Shown: positions 16,062-24,391 of the stretch, piece after piece
How positions within the stretch are numbered: the stretch's first letter is position 1
How the letters are laid out: every line of letters begins with the position of its first letter
Source: a virus
Strand: one strand, 5' to 3'
Virus record (IMG/VR): IMGVR_UViG_3300046804_003072
Coordinates: 1-51,457 of that record
DNA: 51,457 nt
Notes under the pieces: model-generated
Seen by the model: only the letters and a program-made list of their open reading frames with translations
What the model was told of the DNA's origin: nothing
Databases searched by the model: none
Made by a program: the position numbers and the translations under genes

Positions 16062-17408
16062 ATGATAGAGACACACGAGGATTTACAACGCTTTCATAGA
16101 GAAAATCTCGAAGGTGATTGGATTGTACATATCGTCCCCACGGATGGCGAAGTTCACGCCGTTGCCTCAAAACCCTCTTTACTCTTCATCCGAAACCTTT
16201 CTACATCAAAGACTTACGGGTTTTCTTTCTGCCACCCAGATTCTATTCCAACTATCAGTCAGCAAGATATTTTGGCGGAACTGAGCATCCACAAAAATCA
16301 AAAATGGGCACTTGACAAAAAGATTGTTGACCAACTCTTGCCACTTGAAAATGTTCTTGATGCGAATCTTGCGGGCTACATGATGGACAACTCAATCATT
16401 GAACTTGCTGAGTATGAGACACCTGCTCATGGCCTTATCAGACGAAACTCTCACGGTCACAATCGTCTAAATCAAGCCATACCAATGGTGAAGCATTTGG
16501 AAACGTTTGATGGGATGGCGGACGATTTGACAAAGATGTTGAAACATTTCACGGTTGACACGGCCTTCACTCGGTTTAACTCGCTCATCATTGAAACCCT
16601 TGGTAGATTGGAGTCGGAAGGAATTTACGTGGATAAGGACTTGTTCCACAAACATTTTGACGTGGAGTGTGACGGTATGGTGTATAGTCAATACAACGTC
16701 TATACAGCCACGGGGCGTCCGAGCAATCGTTATGGTGGAGTGAACTATGCGGCACTGAATCAATCAGATGGTAGTCGGCGATGTTTCCGCTCTCGGTATG
16801 GTAACGACGGACGTATTGTTGTCATTGATTACACAGCATTTCATCCTCGGATTATCAGCACGCTAACGAAATACCCCATTGACGTTGACGTTGACATTTA
16901 TGAGTATCTCGCCAAGCTTTTCTTTCAGAAAAAAGAGGTTGATGAAACTGATATTGCCAATGCAAAGCAGTTGACTTTTCGCCAACTCTACGGCGGCGTG
17001 GAAGAGAAATATGCTCACATAAAATACTTGGCAAATCTCAAAACGTTCATCAATGAACAATGGGAACTTTTTCAACAGCATGGGTATATTGAGACACCAC
17101 TCTTCAAACGCAAGATTACCTCCCACCATATCCATGACCCTAATCCCGCCAAGCTTTTCAACTATATTCTTCAAGCCGTAGAGGGTGAGATTGCCATCCC
17201 CAAGCTCAAGAGTGTTCAAGAATACTTGCAGGGTAAAAAGACCAAAGCCATTCTCTACACCTACGACGCAGTTCTGTATGACTTCCATAAGGAGGATGGA
17301 TTGAAGACATTGAACGATATTCGGCGAATAATGAGTTTCGATGGGGCGTTTCCAATGAAAACTTACATAGGCGAGACCTATCAAGACGTGAAGTTGGTAA
17401 GCTTGTAA
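16062..17408 (+). CDS. Divergent family-A DNA polymerase-like protein
   Basis: The 448-residue protein shows the polymerase core of family A in order. T-A-T-G-R-P-S-N-R-Y-G-G (215-226) matches the T-G-R-L-S-S region. V-I-D-Y-T-A-F-H-P-R (254-263) is motif A with the metal-binding D256. K302-x8-Y310-G311 is motif B. N-Y-I-L-Q near 367-371 matches the conserved Q-helix. Y-D-A (401-403) is motif C, where H-D-E is normal, so D402 is kept but the adjacent Glu is Ala. The ~200-residue N-terminal part lacks the D-x-E of a proofreading exonuclease. It may be a compact polymerase or a partner of a polymerase encoded elsewhere. It has its own promoter. Confidence 0.7.
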   Translation: MIETHEDLQRFHRENLEGDWIVHIVPTDGEVHAVASKPSLLFIRNLSTSKTYGFSFCHPDSIPTISQQDILAELSIHKNQKWALDKKIVDQLLPLENVLDANLAGYMMDNSIIELAEYETPAHGLIRRNSHGHNRLNQAIPMVKHLETFDGMADDLTKMLKHFTVDTAFTRFNSLIIETLGRLESEGIYVDKDLFHKHFDVECDGMVYSQYNVYTATGRPSNRYGGVNYAALNQSDGSRRCFRSRYGNDGRIVVIDYTAFHPRIISTLTKYPIDVDVDIYEYLAKLFFQKKEVDETDIANAKQLTFRQLYGGVEEKYAHIKYLANLKTFINEQWELFQQHGYIETPLFKRKITSHHIHDPNPAKLFNYILQAVEGEIAIPKLKSVQEYLQGKKTKAILYTYDAVLYDFHKEDGLKTLNDIRRIMSFDGAFPMKTYIGETYQDVKLVSL

Positions 17409-17436
17409 AATATGTTCTTTTGCCGATCCTTTGGCA

Positions 17437-17443
17437 TATTTAT
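17437..17443 (+). promoter_or_regulatory. TATTTAT box upstream of 17455 gene
   Basis: TATTTAT with an 11-nt gap to ATG 17455; AAAGG lies between them. This copy leaves room for a ribosome-binding site, unlike the 4-nt copies. Confidence 0.4.
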
Positions 17444-17454
17444 ATTTCAAAGGT

Positions 17455-18225
17455 ATGGCTAACATTGTTGATAGAGTATTTGCCGAGGTTTGTTTGGACG
17501 AACGCATCAAAGACGGCATTTTCCGATTAGAAGAAGAAGAGCACATGAATGCTCTTCGTGATTATTTCCTGAAGAGAGGAATTACGCAGGAGGCCGCTGT
17601 TGCTGTAACCAATCGCATGGTTGAAGGACGCTTCCCAGAACGTCAAGCCTACAATAAGGATGGCATTCTAGTCACATTCCCAACCCCACAGCACAAAGCA
17701 AAGGCTATTGCTCGGGGAACACATTTTGAAAAGAATCCGGCTCCGCAGAATTCTACTCCACCGAAAGAAGAGCCAAAGCGTCCAGATTTGAAGCCGACCG
17801 ATAAGGCTGATGATTTGCCGCCCAAAGAGCCTGCACAAGCCCCAGCCCCAAAGGAAGAGCCTGCTGGCGGCGTTGTGAACAAGGTTCAGCAAGGTGGAGT
17901 GGAGTTGGCAGTCGAACCGCCCCGTGGTGCTGAAAAGCCAGAATCCGCTCCCGTGCCCCAAGCACCCCAAGAGCCTCAAGCACCAAGAAGGCCTGAGAGA
18001 ATTGCGGCAGAGAAAGAAGTCATCAAACAAATTTTGGCGACTGATGATACGGCATTGAATCCCGTTGACCCAGCATTGAGTGAGAACAGCAATCCTGAGT
18101 TGGAGAAGAACATCCGAGAAATGCGGGAGAAGATTGTGAAAGTGGTGGACAGCCTTCCATATCCTGAACTGAAAGAACTATACAACCGAGTGTTCATCAA
18201 ATACGTTTACGGAGTGGGTAAATAA
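17455..18225 (+). CDS. Unknown phage protein with Pro/Ala/Glu-rich linker
   Basis: The 256-residue protein has two folded ends. The N-terminal domain (1-95) has C-L-D-E-R-I-K-D-G-I-F and P-E-R-Q-A-Y-N-K-D-G-I-L-V-T-F-P-T-P, ending A-R-G-T-H-F-E. A long Pro/Ala/Glu-rich linker spans about 98-190. A short helical C-terminal domain follows. The layout suggests a structural or head-associated protein, but I do not recognise a family. Start chosen at ATG 17455 with AAAGG upstream, rather than an in-frame TTG at 17431 inside the TATTTAT box region. The next gene follows after 12 nt. Confidence 0.6.
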   Translation: MANIVDRVFAEVCLDERIKDGIFRLEEEEHMNALRDYFLKRGITQEAAVAVTNRMVEGRFPERQAYNKDGILVTFPTPQHKAKAIARGTHFEKNPAPQNSTPPKEEPKRPDLKPTDKADDLPPKEPAQAPAPKEEPAGGVVNKVQQGGVELAVEPPRGAEKPESAPVPQAPQEPQAPRRPERIAAEKEVIKQILATDDTALNPVDPALSENSNPELEKNIREMREKIVKVVDSLPYPELKELYNRVFIKYVYGVGK

Positions 18226-18237
18226 GGTTTCAATTCT

Positions 18238-18636
18238 ATGAGTGACTTTGACAATCGCCAACTGTTGTGTACATTCACAACCACTAAAGATTTCCGTGAA
18301 GTCGTAGCTGAAGTTCAAAAGTTTTACGAGGTTTACAGCCAGCGTATTTTCGCCTTCACCAATGTCAAAAACCCCAAGGAAGTGTATCTGACGTATAACG
18401 TTGTGAACATGCAAAAGGGTGCTCCAAAATTTCCCAACACGATTCTGATTCATCGTAAAAAGCAAACCAACACGCTCTATACGTTGAACGCAATGAATCG
18501 TCTGATTGAAGAAGAAAATGGAAAGGCCGACAAGTCCTACGTGGTCAACTGGAAACTCTATTCCAACTCGTTGATTATCACGGGCGAAGTCTCCGTTCGC
18601 ATTATTCCTCTGAAAATCTTCAATGTCTTCGAGTGA
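18238..18636 (+). CDS. Conserved-looking hypothetical phage protein
   Basis: The 132-residue protein is alpha/beta, with L-L-C-T-F near the start, then E-V-Y-L-T-Y-N-V, and a motif R-K-K-Q-T-N-T-L-Y-T-L-N-A-M-N-R-L-I at about 80-97. I have an impression of similar proteins in T4-like phages but no function. It lies 12 nt after the preceding gene and probably shares its transcript. Confidence 0.6.
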   Translation: MSDFDNRQLLCTFTTTKDFREVVAEVQKFYEVYSQRIFAFTNVKNPKEVYLTYNVVNMQKGAPKFPNTILIHRKKQTNTLYTLNAMNRLIEEENGKADKSYVVNWKLYSNSLIITGEVSVRIIPLKIFNVFE

Positions 18637-18677
18637 CAGCACTTCAAATATAAAATCATTTTCACACATTTGATGCA

Positions 18678-18684
18678 TATGTAT
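18678..18684 (+). promoter_or_regulatory. TATGTAT box, 4 nt before ATG
   Basis: TATGTAT, TCAT, ATG 18689. One mismatch to TATTTAT with the same 4-nt gap. No ribosome-binding site. Confidence 0.4.
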
Positions 18685-18688
18685 TCAT

Positions 18689-19210
18689 ATGAAATCAAAA
18701 AATCAGAGAAGAGTTATTAACGTTCCCAAAGAACAGTTTGATACAATCAAAGCGTATTGTGATGCACGAACTTTGGATATGCCTAAATGGGTAGTAAAAA
18801 ATTCCCTTGAGAAAATCCCCAACATCAATCAAGAAGATGATTTTTTATCTTTACTTGAAGATGACTCATCTATCAAGTTCAAAACATATGAAAACGTAGA
18901 ACCAAGGTTTAGGTTTACAAAAGAGTTTATTTGTAATGTGTTATTTCCTGATACCGACCATGCGGCATGGAGTGTGGAAAAAATGCCCGAATATAAATGT
19001 TTTCATATAAAAGAAATAGTTACATCTTCTCCGTTTTCTAAGCCGACTACTTATTATGGTGTAGGAGATTATGCATTTGTTGCAATACAGAATGCATATA
19101 AAGATTTGTGTGATAGTATTGAGTGGTGTATTGAGTTCGACCATAAGACAAAATTACCATATTGGGTGTATAGGCTTTTTACCAATGATAAATCATATTA
19201 TGAGACGTAA
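18689..19210 (+). CDS. Hypothetical protein with ribbon-helix-helix-like N-terminus
   Basis: In this 173-residue protein, the first 45 residues (R-R-V-I-N-V-P-K-E-Q-F-D-T-I-K-A-Y and a second helix ending S-L-E-K-I) could be a ribbon-helix-helix DNA-binding unit. The rest is aromatic-rich and unrecognised. The gene is more AT-rich than its neighbours and overlaps the start of the endonuclease VII-like gene, so the two may have arrived together. Confidence 0.5.
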   Translation: MKSKNQRRVINVPKEQFDTIKAYCDARTLDMPKWVVKNSLEKIPNINQEDDFLSLLEDDSSIKFKTYENVEPRFRFTKEFICNVLFPDTDHAAWSVEKMPEYKCFHIKEIVTSSPFSKPTTYYGVGDYAFVAIQNAYKDLCDSIEWCIEFDHKTKLPYWVYRLFTNDKSYYET

Positions 19211-19655
19211 AAGACAAGAATATGCTCGTCAATACTATCTGAAGCATAAAGAGAAATTTCAGAAAAGAAGTGCAGAGTATTATTCAAAACATAAGGATGA
19301 GTATAAAATAAAATTTCAGGATTACAACCGAGCATACTATCGGAAGAATAAAGAACGAATAAATCGGAATCGTAAGCGAGACAAGTCATACATGTCTAAC
19401 TTCCATCTGCGAAGAAAATATGGGATGAGTGAACATGACTATATCGAGATGTTTAGATTACAGACTGGCTGTTGTGCAATTTGCGGCAAGGAGGCGTTAA
19501 AATATAAGCGTAAACTTGCAGTTGACCATAATCATACAACCGGAAAAATTCGAGGACTGTTATGCGTAAAATGCAACGGTGGACTCGGATGTTTTGAAGA
19601 AAATCCCGTGTTGTTTGACAAGGCCAAAGAGTATCTGTCCAAATTTTCCACTTAA
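19200..19655 (+). CDS. Endonuclease VII-like nuclease
   Basis: In this 151-residue protein the C-terminal half matches the recombination endonuclease VII / HNH-EndoVII family: C-A-I-C-G-K-E, then A-V-D-H-N-H-T-T-G-K-I-R-G-L-L-C-x-x-C-N at about 98-120. D-H-N-H is the catalytic block, and two Cys pairs bind zinc. The N-terminal ~65 residues are a repetitive Lys/Tyr/Arg helix. In T4 the family resolves Holliday junctions; many phage copies are mobile free-standing endonucleases. Low GC and position just before the SSB gene fit either role. Start may be 19200 or 19185; both overlap the previous gene. Confidence 0.75.
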   Translation: MRRKRQEYARQYYLKHKEKFQKRSAEYYSKHKDEYKIKFQDYNRAYYRKNKERINRNRKRDKSYMSNFHLRRKYGMSEHDYIEMFRLQTGCCAICGKEALKYKRKLAVDHNHTTGKIRGLLCVKCNGGLGCFEENPVLFDKAKEYLSKFST

Positions 19656-19780
19656 AATAAGTTGTGAATTTTCGTTTTCTGTGATAGGATGATATGTATA
19701 GTAGATAACTCGATTAGATGTAATCTTTGATTATTGATACTCCGATTATCTAACTTAAACCAATTATCTGATTAAAAACT

Positions 19781-20629
19781 ATGGCAATTAACATTGCAAA
19801 ACTCGCCGCACGTCTCCAAGAATTTGAAGACGGTAAGAAAGCCTCCGAATTCTCGAAGCTTCTCTGGAAACCAAAAGAAGGAACCCAACGGGTTCGCATC
19901 GTCCCCTACAAGTATAACCCTGAGTCTCCGTTCATCGAACTCTCGTTCTACTACAACCTCGGTGGCAAACACTACCTGTCTCCTTCCACCTTTGGCAAGC
20001 CCGACCCGATTCAGGAAGTCATTGACGTTCTCCGCTCTAGCGGCAGCAACGAAGAGAAGGAAATCGCCAAGAAACTGCAAGCAACCCCTCGCACTTACGT
20101 CCCCATCATCGTCCGTGGTGAAGAAGACCAAGGTGTTCGTTATTGGGGCTTCGGCGTGCAGGTTTACAAGGAACTCTTGAAGTTGATGACCAACCCTGAG
20201 TGGGGTGATATTACCTCCTACACGGAAGGTAACGACATCGAAGTTACCTTCACGAAGGTCTCCAACAAGAAGAACGTCAAGACTGGTCAGGCATTCCCTG
20301 AAACCAAGATTTTGGCTCTTCCTCGCAAGACGCCCGTCGTTGACCCGACTCGTCGTGACTTGATGGAAAAGGTCAAGGAACAGACGGAAATCACCAAGAT
20401 TTTCCCTCTGAAAACCTATGAAGAACTCAAGGACGCCGTTGAAAAATGGCTGCATCCCGAAGACGGTGCTGACGCCGCTGCTGCGCCTGAAGGCACTGAC
20501 ACCCAAGAGGTTCAGTCGGAGTCTCAAACCGCTGCTCCCGTAGCGGCTACCGCTCCTACAACCACGGCTGCTGCTCCCGCCCAAGGCGAAGCAATGGCTG
20601 CTGAGTTCGAGAAATTCTTCAAGAGTTAA
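19781..20629 (+). CDS. Single-stranded DNA-binding protein, T4 gp32-like
   Basis: The 282-residue protein follows the gp32 pattern. The basic N-terminal segment is for cooperativity. The core has L-W-K-P-K-E-G-T-Q-R-V-R-I-V-P at about 28-42, F-I-E-L-S-F-Y-Y, and I-V-R-G-E-E-D-Q-G-V-R-Y-W-G-F-G near 110-125. The Cys/His zinc site of T4 gp32 is absent. A C-terminal Ala/Thr/Glu-rich linker ends E-F-E-K-F-F. It coats ssDNA and recruits replication and recombination proteins. The 125-nt region upstream holds a possible TTGTGA-N17-TAGGAT promoter. The downstream gap to uvsX contains a perfect 15-bp hairpin. Confidence 0.85.
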   Translation: MAINIAKLAARLQEFEDGKKASEFSKLLWKPKEGTQRVRIVPYKYNPESPFIELSFYYNLGGKHYLSPSTFGKPDPIQEVIDVLRSSGSNEEKEIAKKLQATPRTYVPIIVRGEEDQGVRYWGFGVQVYKELLKLMTNPEWGDITSYTEGNDIEVTFTKVSNKKNVKTGQAFPETKILALPRKTPVVDPTRRDLMEKVKEQTEITKIFPLKTYEELKDAVEKWLHPEDGADAAAAPEGTDTQEVQSESQTAAPVAATAPTTTAAAPAQGEAMAAEFEKFFKS

Positions 20630-20653
20630 TCGCTCCGAAGAACAATCAATCAA

Positions 20654-20689
20654 AATCTTGGGGAGTAGCAAACACTACTCCCCAAGATT
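20654..20689 (+). other. Perfect 15-bp hairpin between SSB and UvsX genes
   Basis: AATCTTGGGGAGTAG at 20654-20668 pairs fully with 20675-20689 around a CAAACA loop. No T tract follows, so it is not a classical terminator. It may stabilise or process the mRNA, or limit read-through to uvsX. The uvsX start at 20720 has no ribosome-binding site. Confidence 0.75.
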
Positions 20690-20719
20690 CCTACTCTCTC
20701 ATTTTCAACCCAAAATTTT

Positions 20720-21898
20720 ATGGCTGCTGCAAAGAAATCTTCAAAACACGTAGAACTGGATACAAAAGGAGTCGCCCGTGACGACTTGGCACTTTTGCTT
20801 CAAAAGGAAATCAACAAATCTCAAAAGGATGGTAGCAAGGTTGCTTACTTCTTGGATGAAGAAGAAACTCCGTGGGACATCGTGGAATGGGTTTCTACTG
20901 GTGCAACCATGCTTGACTTGGCAATTTCCAATCGCCCTCACGGTGGTCTTCCCGTCGGAAAAATCATCGAGTTGAGTGGTTTGGAAGGAACTGGTAAGTC
21001 TCTGATTTGCGGCCACTTGATTGCCGAAACACAGAAGCGTGGTGGCCAAGCAATCTTCTTCGACTCCGAATCCGCCATTGACAAGAATTACTGGCGAGCA
21101 CTCGGGATTGATGTTGCTCAAGTTCCTTGCGTAGCATTCACTACTCTCGAAGAACTCTTCACCCGTCTCGAACTGGTCATCGGCACTTTCCGCAAAGTTG
21201 CGTCTGACCGATTGCTTACCATTTTCGTGGACTCAGTTGCTCAAGCTTCCATTGAAAAGGAAATGGAAGCTGACCACGGTATTGATGGCTACAACACAGG
21301 TAAGTCACTCATTCTCGGCAAGGCAATGCGTAAGATTACAAATCTCATTGCCAAGCAACGCATCCTTCTCGTCTTCACCAATCAACTGCGTTACAACATG
21401 AATGCAGGTCCGTTCGGTGACAAGTGGATTACTCCCGGTGGTAAGGCACTTTCATATTCTTGTTCAGTGCGCCTCCGTTTGGCAAATCTCGGCAAGGTCA
21501 AGAAGGGCGACGAAGTTATTGGTGTCGAGGCTCAGGCCCAAGTCATCAAGAATCGTTGCGGCCCTAACTACCGCATTGCTGCATTCCAGATTCACTACGA
21601 TTCCGGCATTCAAGACTTGGCAAGCTGGCTCGGCTACATGAAGGACAATGGTCTTATCACGGGCACTGCGGCCAAATACACCTACAAGCGTCCAAGTGGT
21701 GAGGAACTCCAATTCAACACGGCAAAGTTTGTCGAGTTGGTGAACACAGATGCCGCTCTGAAAGAAGAAATCTATCAGGTCATCTGCAACAATTACATCA
21801 TGAAGTATCGTGACCCGAACTCCAAAATCGTTGAGGATGTTGAGGTTACGGATAACGAAAATGACGACATCACCAAGAACGCTGTTAAAGATGAGTGA
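20720..21898 (+). CDS. uvsX: RecA/UvsX recombinase
   Basis: The 392-residue protein has the RecA-fold ATPase core: Walker A G-L-E-G-T-G-K-S at 87-94, Walker B L-L-T-I-F-V-D-S at about 165-172, and T-N-Q-L-R-Y-N followed by P-G-G-K-A-L (loop L2 and core). It has the C-terminal acidic tail seen in UvsX and RecA. It forms filaments on ssDNA for strand exchange and recombination-dependent replication. It is larger than E. coli RecA by about 40 residues and lacks its C-terminal pattern, so UvsX-like fits better. It is followed by an 8-nt overlap with a small gene. Confidence 0.9.
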   Translation: MAAAKKSSKHVELDTKGVARDDLALLLQKEINKSQKDGSKVAYFLDEEETPWDIVEWVSTGATMLDLAISNRPHGGLPVGKIIELSGLEGTGKSLICGHLIAETQKRGGQAIFFDSESAIDKNYWRALGIDVAQVPCVAFTTLEELFTRLELVIGTFRKVASDRLLTIFVDSVAQASIEKEMEADHGIDGYNTGKSLILGKAMRKITNLIAKQRILLVFTNQLRYNMNAGPFGDKWITPGGKALSYSCSVRLRLANLGKVKKGDEVIGVEAQAQVIKNRCGPNYRIAAFQIHYDSGIQDLASWLGYMKDNGLITGTAAKYTYKRPSGEELQFNTAKFVELVNTDAALKEEIYQVICNNYIMKYRDPNSKIVEDVEVTDNENDDITKNAVKDE

Positions 21899-22040
21899 AC
21901 TTCCAGTAACGCAGGGGGACGAATGTCCCCCTGTGATTATTCCTGCGGAATTCCCTCGGACAAAAATCACCATTGGTGAACTCATAGACTACGTTGCTCA
22001 AGAGGCAACGAAAAAAGTCTTGAAGAACATTGATTCATGA
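21891..22040 (+). CDS. 49-residue hypothetical protein
   Basis: A small protein between uvsX and the HNH gene: acidic/Pro-rich start (M-S-E-L-P-V-T-Q-G-D-E-C-P-P) and a C-terminal helix (G-E-L-I-D-Y-V-A-Q-E-A). Overlaps uvsX by 8 nt and the next ATG by 4 nt (ATGA), so it is translated by coupling. Function unknown. Confidence 0.55.
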   Translation: MSELPVTQGDECPPVIIPAEFPRTKITIGELIDYVAQEATKKVLKNIDS

Positions 22041-22453
22041 ACCCTTGTTTTGAATGTGGTAGTTCTGAAAATTTGGTGGAACACCATGTTGTTCCTCGTT
22101 CTCGGGGAGGAACTAAGACGATAGTATTATGCCAACTTTGCCATGACAAAGTTCATGGTTGCCGTCAGAGAAATATCAGTATTTCTCAACTGTCCAAAGA
22201 AGGAATCGAGCGTGCTAGATTGAAAGGGAAAAAACTTGGAAACCCTCGGCCACAAGCGGCGTTTGCTAAAGCTATCATCACCATCAAAAATAAACGAAAG
22301 GCGTTCGTTGATAAAATGTCAGGCGAACTTTCAGGTTATCGTAGCTCTGGAATGACTTTGGATCAAATCGCACAAAAACTTAATGCGGATGGAGTTCCTA
22401 CGGCTCGTTCTGGTAAATGGACTCCAACTGCTGTTCGACGTATTTTAACATGA
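22037..22453 (+). CDS. HNH endonuclease with serine-recombinase-like DNA-binding tail
   Basis: The 138-residue chimera has an HNH nuclease at residues 1-45 (C-F-E-C, then E-H-H-V-V-P-R-S-R-G-G-T, L-C-x-x-C-H-D-K-V-H). Next comes R-A-R-L-K-G-K-K-L-G-N-P-R-P, the linker seen after the catalytic domain of resolvases. The C-terminus is a helix-turn-helix (S-S-G-M-T-L-D-Q-I-A-Q-K-L-N-A-D-G-V-P-T) typical of recombinases. No recombinase catalytic domain is present. The nuclease probably borrowed a recombinase DNA-binding module for targeting. ATGA overlaps at both ends place it neatly inside the replication operon, as expected for a homing gene. Confidence 0.75.
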   Translation: MNPCFECGSSENLVEHHVVPRSRGGTKTIVLCQLCHDKVHGCRQRNISISQLSKEGIERARLKGKKLGNPRPQAAFAKAIITIKNKRKAFVDKMSGELSGYRSSGMTLDQIAQKLNADGVPTARSGKWTPTAVRRILT

Positions 22454-23532
22454 ACCTCTCAGCCGAAGACAGAAGCCGACTCTCGGGCATCCTTAAGAAC
22501 TTGGGTAACAAGGTCACGGACGCTCACAAGAACTGGTCTCGTTCAACCAATTCTGATATTCTGATAGTTGATGGCACGAACACCTTCATTCGTTGTTGGT
22601 CTGCAAACCCAGCAATGGATGAGAATGGCCATCACACAGGCGGCATAGTTGGCTTTCTTAAATCGGTCGGTTACGCCATTAAACTACTCGCACCGACCCG
22701 CTGCGTCATTGTGTTCGATGGCGTCGGCGGGTCTTTCAAACGTCGCCAAATCTTTCCTGAATACAAGGAGAAGCGCAAGGGACGCATCCGCCTCAATCGT
22801 GCCTACGAAGAATTAAGTGATGTCACGACCGAAGAAGAAAGCTGCATCAAACAGTATCTTCGATTGTTGCATTATCTACAAGTTCTGCCAGTCAACATCC
22901 TTTCCATTGACCACGTAGAAGCTGATGATGTAATAGCTTATCTGGCAACGGACTACTTCAAAGATTCTCGGAAGACATATATCATGTCTTCGGACAAGGA
23001 TTTTCTACAACTGGCGTCGGACAAAATTGCTATTTATTCGCCAACGAAAAAACGAATTTATGGTCCTGCCGAAGTAGTTACTGATTACAACATCCACCCA
23101 AACAATTTCGTCCTGTTCCGAGCAATGGACGGGGATGACTCAGACAACATCAATGGTATTGAGGGTGCGGGCAACAAGACCATTGCTAAACATTTTCCGT
23201 GGCTGAATGAACCAGTTGTTCATACAATTGATGAAATCGTGCAGAAGGCCGATGGACTCAAGAACAAATACAAGGTTTGCAGCCGAATCGTTGAAAACAA
23301 ATCCATCATTGAGCGTAACTACGCTTTGATGCAATTGAAAGAAACGATGCTGACTACTGTTGCACAGCTACATTGCAACGAAGTTTTGAAGACAGATAAG
23401 ATTCCTCGGCTCGACCGTGGAGCGTTTTTCAAGTTGGTGCGTGAGGACTTGATTGATGCAAATTTACCAAACCATACCCAATGGGTAGGCGAAGTATTTA
23501 ATCCACTGGACACCGTAACTAGAACTGAATGA
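22450..23532 (+). CDS. 5'-3' exonuclease / RNase H (T4 Rnh type, FEN family)
   Basis: The 360-residue protein is of the FEN/5'-nuclease family. Metal-binding acids appear in I-L-I-V-D-G-T-N (near 40), H-V-E-A-D-D-V-I-A-Y (near 155), and S-S-D-K-D-F-L-Q-L (near 180). The H3TH region D-G-D-D-S-D-N-I-N-G-I-E-G-A-G follows near 225. It removes RNA primers and flaps during lagging-strand synthesis. Start 22450 forms an ATGA overlap with the upstream HNH gene and the stop forms another with the methyltransferase gene. Confidence 0.9.
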   Translation: MNLSAEDRSRLSGILKNLGNKVTDAHKNWSRSTNSDILIVDGTNTFIRCWSANPAMDENGHHTGGIVGFLKSVGYAIKLLAPTRCVIVFDGVGGSFKRRQIFPEYKEKRKGRIRLNRAYEELSDVTTEEESCIKQYLRLLHYLQVLPVNILSIDHVEADDVIAYLATDYFKDSRKTYIMSSDKDFLQLASDKIAIYSPTKKRIYGPAEVVTDYNIHPNNFVLFRAMDGDDSDNINGIEGAGNKTIAKHFPWLNEPVVHTIDEIVQKADGLKNKYKVCSRIVENKSIIERNYALMQLKETMLTTVAQLHCNEVLKTDKIPRLDRGAFFKLVREDLIDANLPNHTQWVGEVFNPLDTVTRTE

Positions 23533-24092
23533 ATATTATCTTAAATAATAAAGTATTGGATGCAATTGATATGTCGTTTGCAAATCCAACTATATCATTT
23601 TCATCCAAAAGTGGATATGAACACTATCGGTTTTTAGCTTACATTTCGGGTCTTTTTGAAAATAAAATTTTAATTGATATTGGAACTCGTGTAGGTTCCT
23701 CTGCGATTGCAATGGCAAGAAGTGGAAAAACAATTGTTCATTCATTTGATATTGAAGATATTCCGGGAAAGGTAACTTTTCCGAATGTTACTTATCATGT
23801 GTGTGATGTTCTTAAGTCTGACCATCAGACAATGATTTTGGGGTCTCCGTTCATTTCACTTGATACCGCACATGATGGTGTATTTGAACGTCAGTTTCTT
23901 GAGTTTTTACGACAGAATAAATATAGGGGTATTCTGTATCTGGATGATATTAACACTGATATGTTTGGAGAAATGCGGAAGGTTTGGGCTGAAATTGGGG
24001 AAACAAAAATTGACATTACTAAATATGGTCATTTTTCCGGTTCCGGAATTGTTATTTTTGATACAGAAAATGTAAATGTTATTTGTGAATAA
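23529..24092 (+). CDS. Class I SAM methyltransferase-like protein
   Basis: The 187-residue protein has a methyltransferase Rossmann fold: L-I-D-I-G-T-R-V-G-S-S-A (motif I, about 49-60), H-S-F-D-I-E-D-I (end of strand 2), and later S-L-D-T-A-H-D-G and I-L-Y-L-D-D-I. It resembles the small sugar/FkbM-related or Methyltransf_24 type rather than a DNA methylase; no N/D-P-P-Y motif. Clearly AT-richer than flanking replication genes. Coupled by ATGA to the exonuclease gene. Substrate unknown. Confidence 0.55.
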   Translation: MNIILNNKVLDAIDMSFANPTISFSSKSGYEHYRFLAYISGLFENKILIDIGTRVGSSAIAMARSGKTIVHSFDIEDIPGKVTFPNVTYHVCDVLKSDHQTMILGSPFISLDTAHDGVFERQFLEFLRQNKYRGILYLDDINTDMFGEMRKVWAEIGETKIDITKYGHFSGSGIVIFDTENVNVICE

Positions 24093-24094
24093 AT

Positions 24095-24391
24095 ATGAAA
24101 AAGTATAAACTGCTTCGTTTCGGAAAATCTTACATCAACCGCACAGGGGATTTTGTGGTATCATTGATGTATGGTGACAAAAAACATGGTTATGTTTTTG
24201 CTGCCCAACACGCTAATCCTACCGTATGGCTCGGTACGGTGCAAACACTAAGCCGTGTTGTGCCGAATGATGGTAACTGGATTGATATAACTCCTGAACA
24301 GTTCAATGTAGCGTCCGCATTGATGATTTCCGGGATGACCATGCAACTTACGGCTAATACTACAGTTGTTTCACCATTTTCAAACATATGA
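24095..24391 (+). CDS. Hypothetical protein in AT-rich cassette
   Basis: A 98-residue, mostly beta protein (Y-K-L-L-R-F-G-K-S-Y-I, F-V-V-S-L-M-Y-G-D-K). No family recognised. Starts 2 nt after the methyltransferase stop; the last codons overlap the ATG of the HNH gene (ATGA). Confidence 0.5.
   Translation: MKKYKLLRFGKSYINRTGDFVVSLMYGDKKHGYVFAAQHANPTVWLGTVQTLSRVVPNDGNWIDITPEQFNVASALMISGMTMQLTANTTVVSPFSNI

Noticed and set aside
16863-17546. 227-codon minus-strand open frame across the polymerase end
   Set aside because: Crosses the promoter region and the next gene start; antisense composition.
19772-20671. 299-codon minus-strand open frame opposite the SSB gene
   Set aside because: Repetitive Gly/Ser/Arg and Phe/Leu composition from antisense codons; the plus-strand gp32 pattern is strong.
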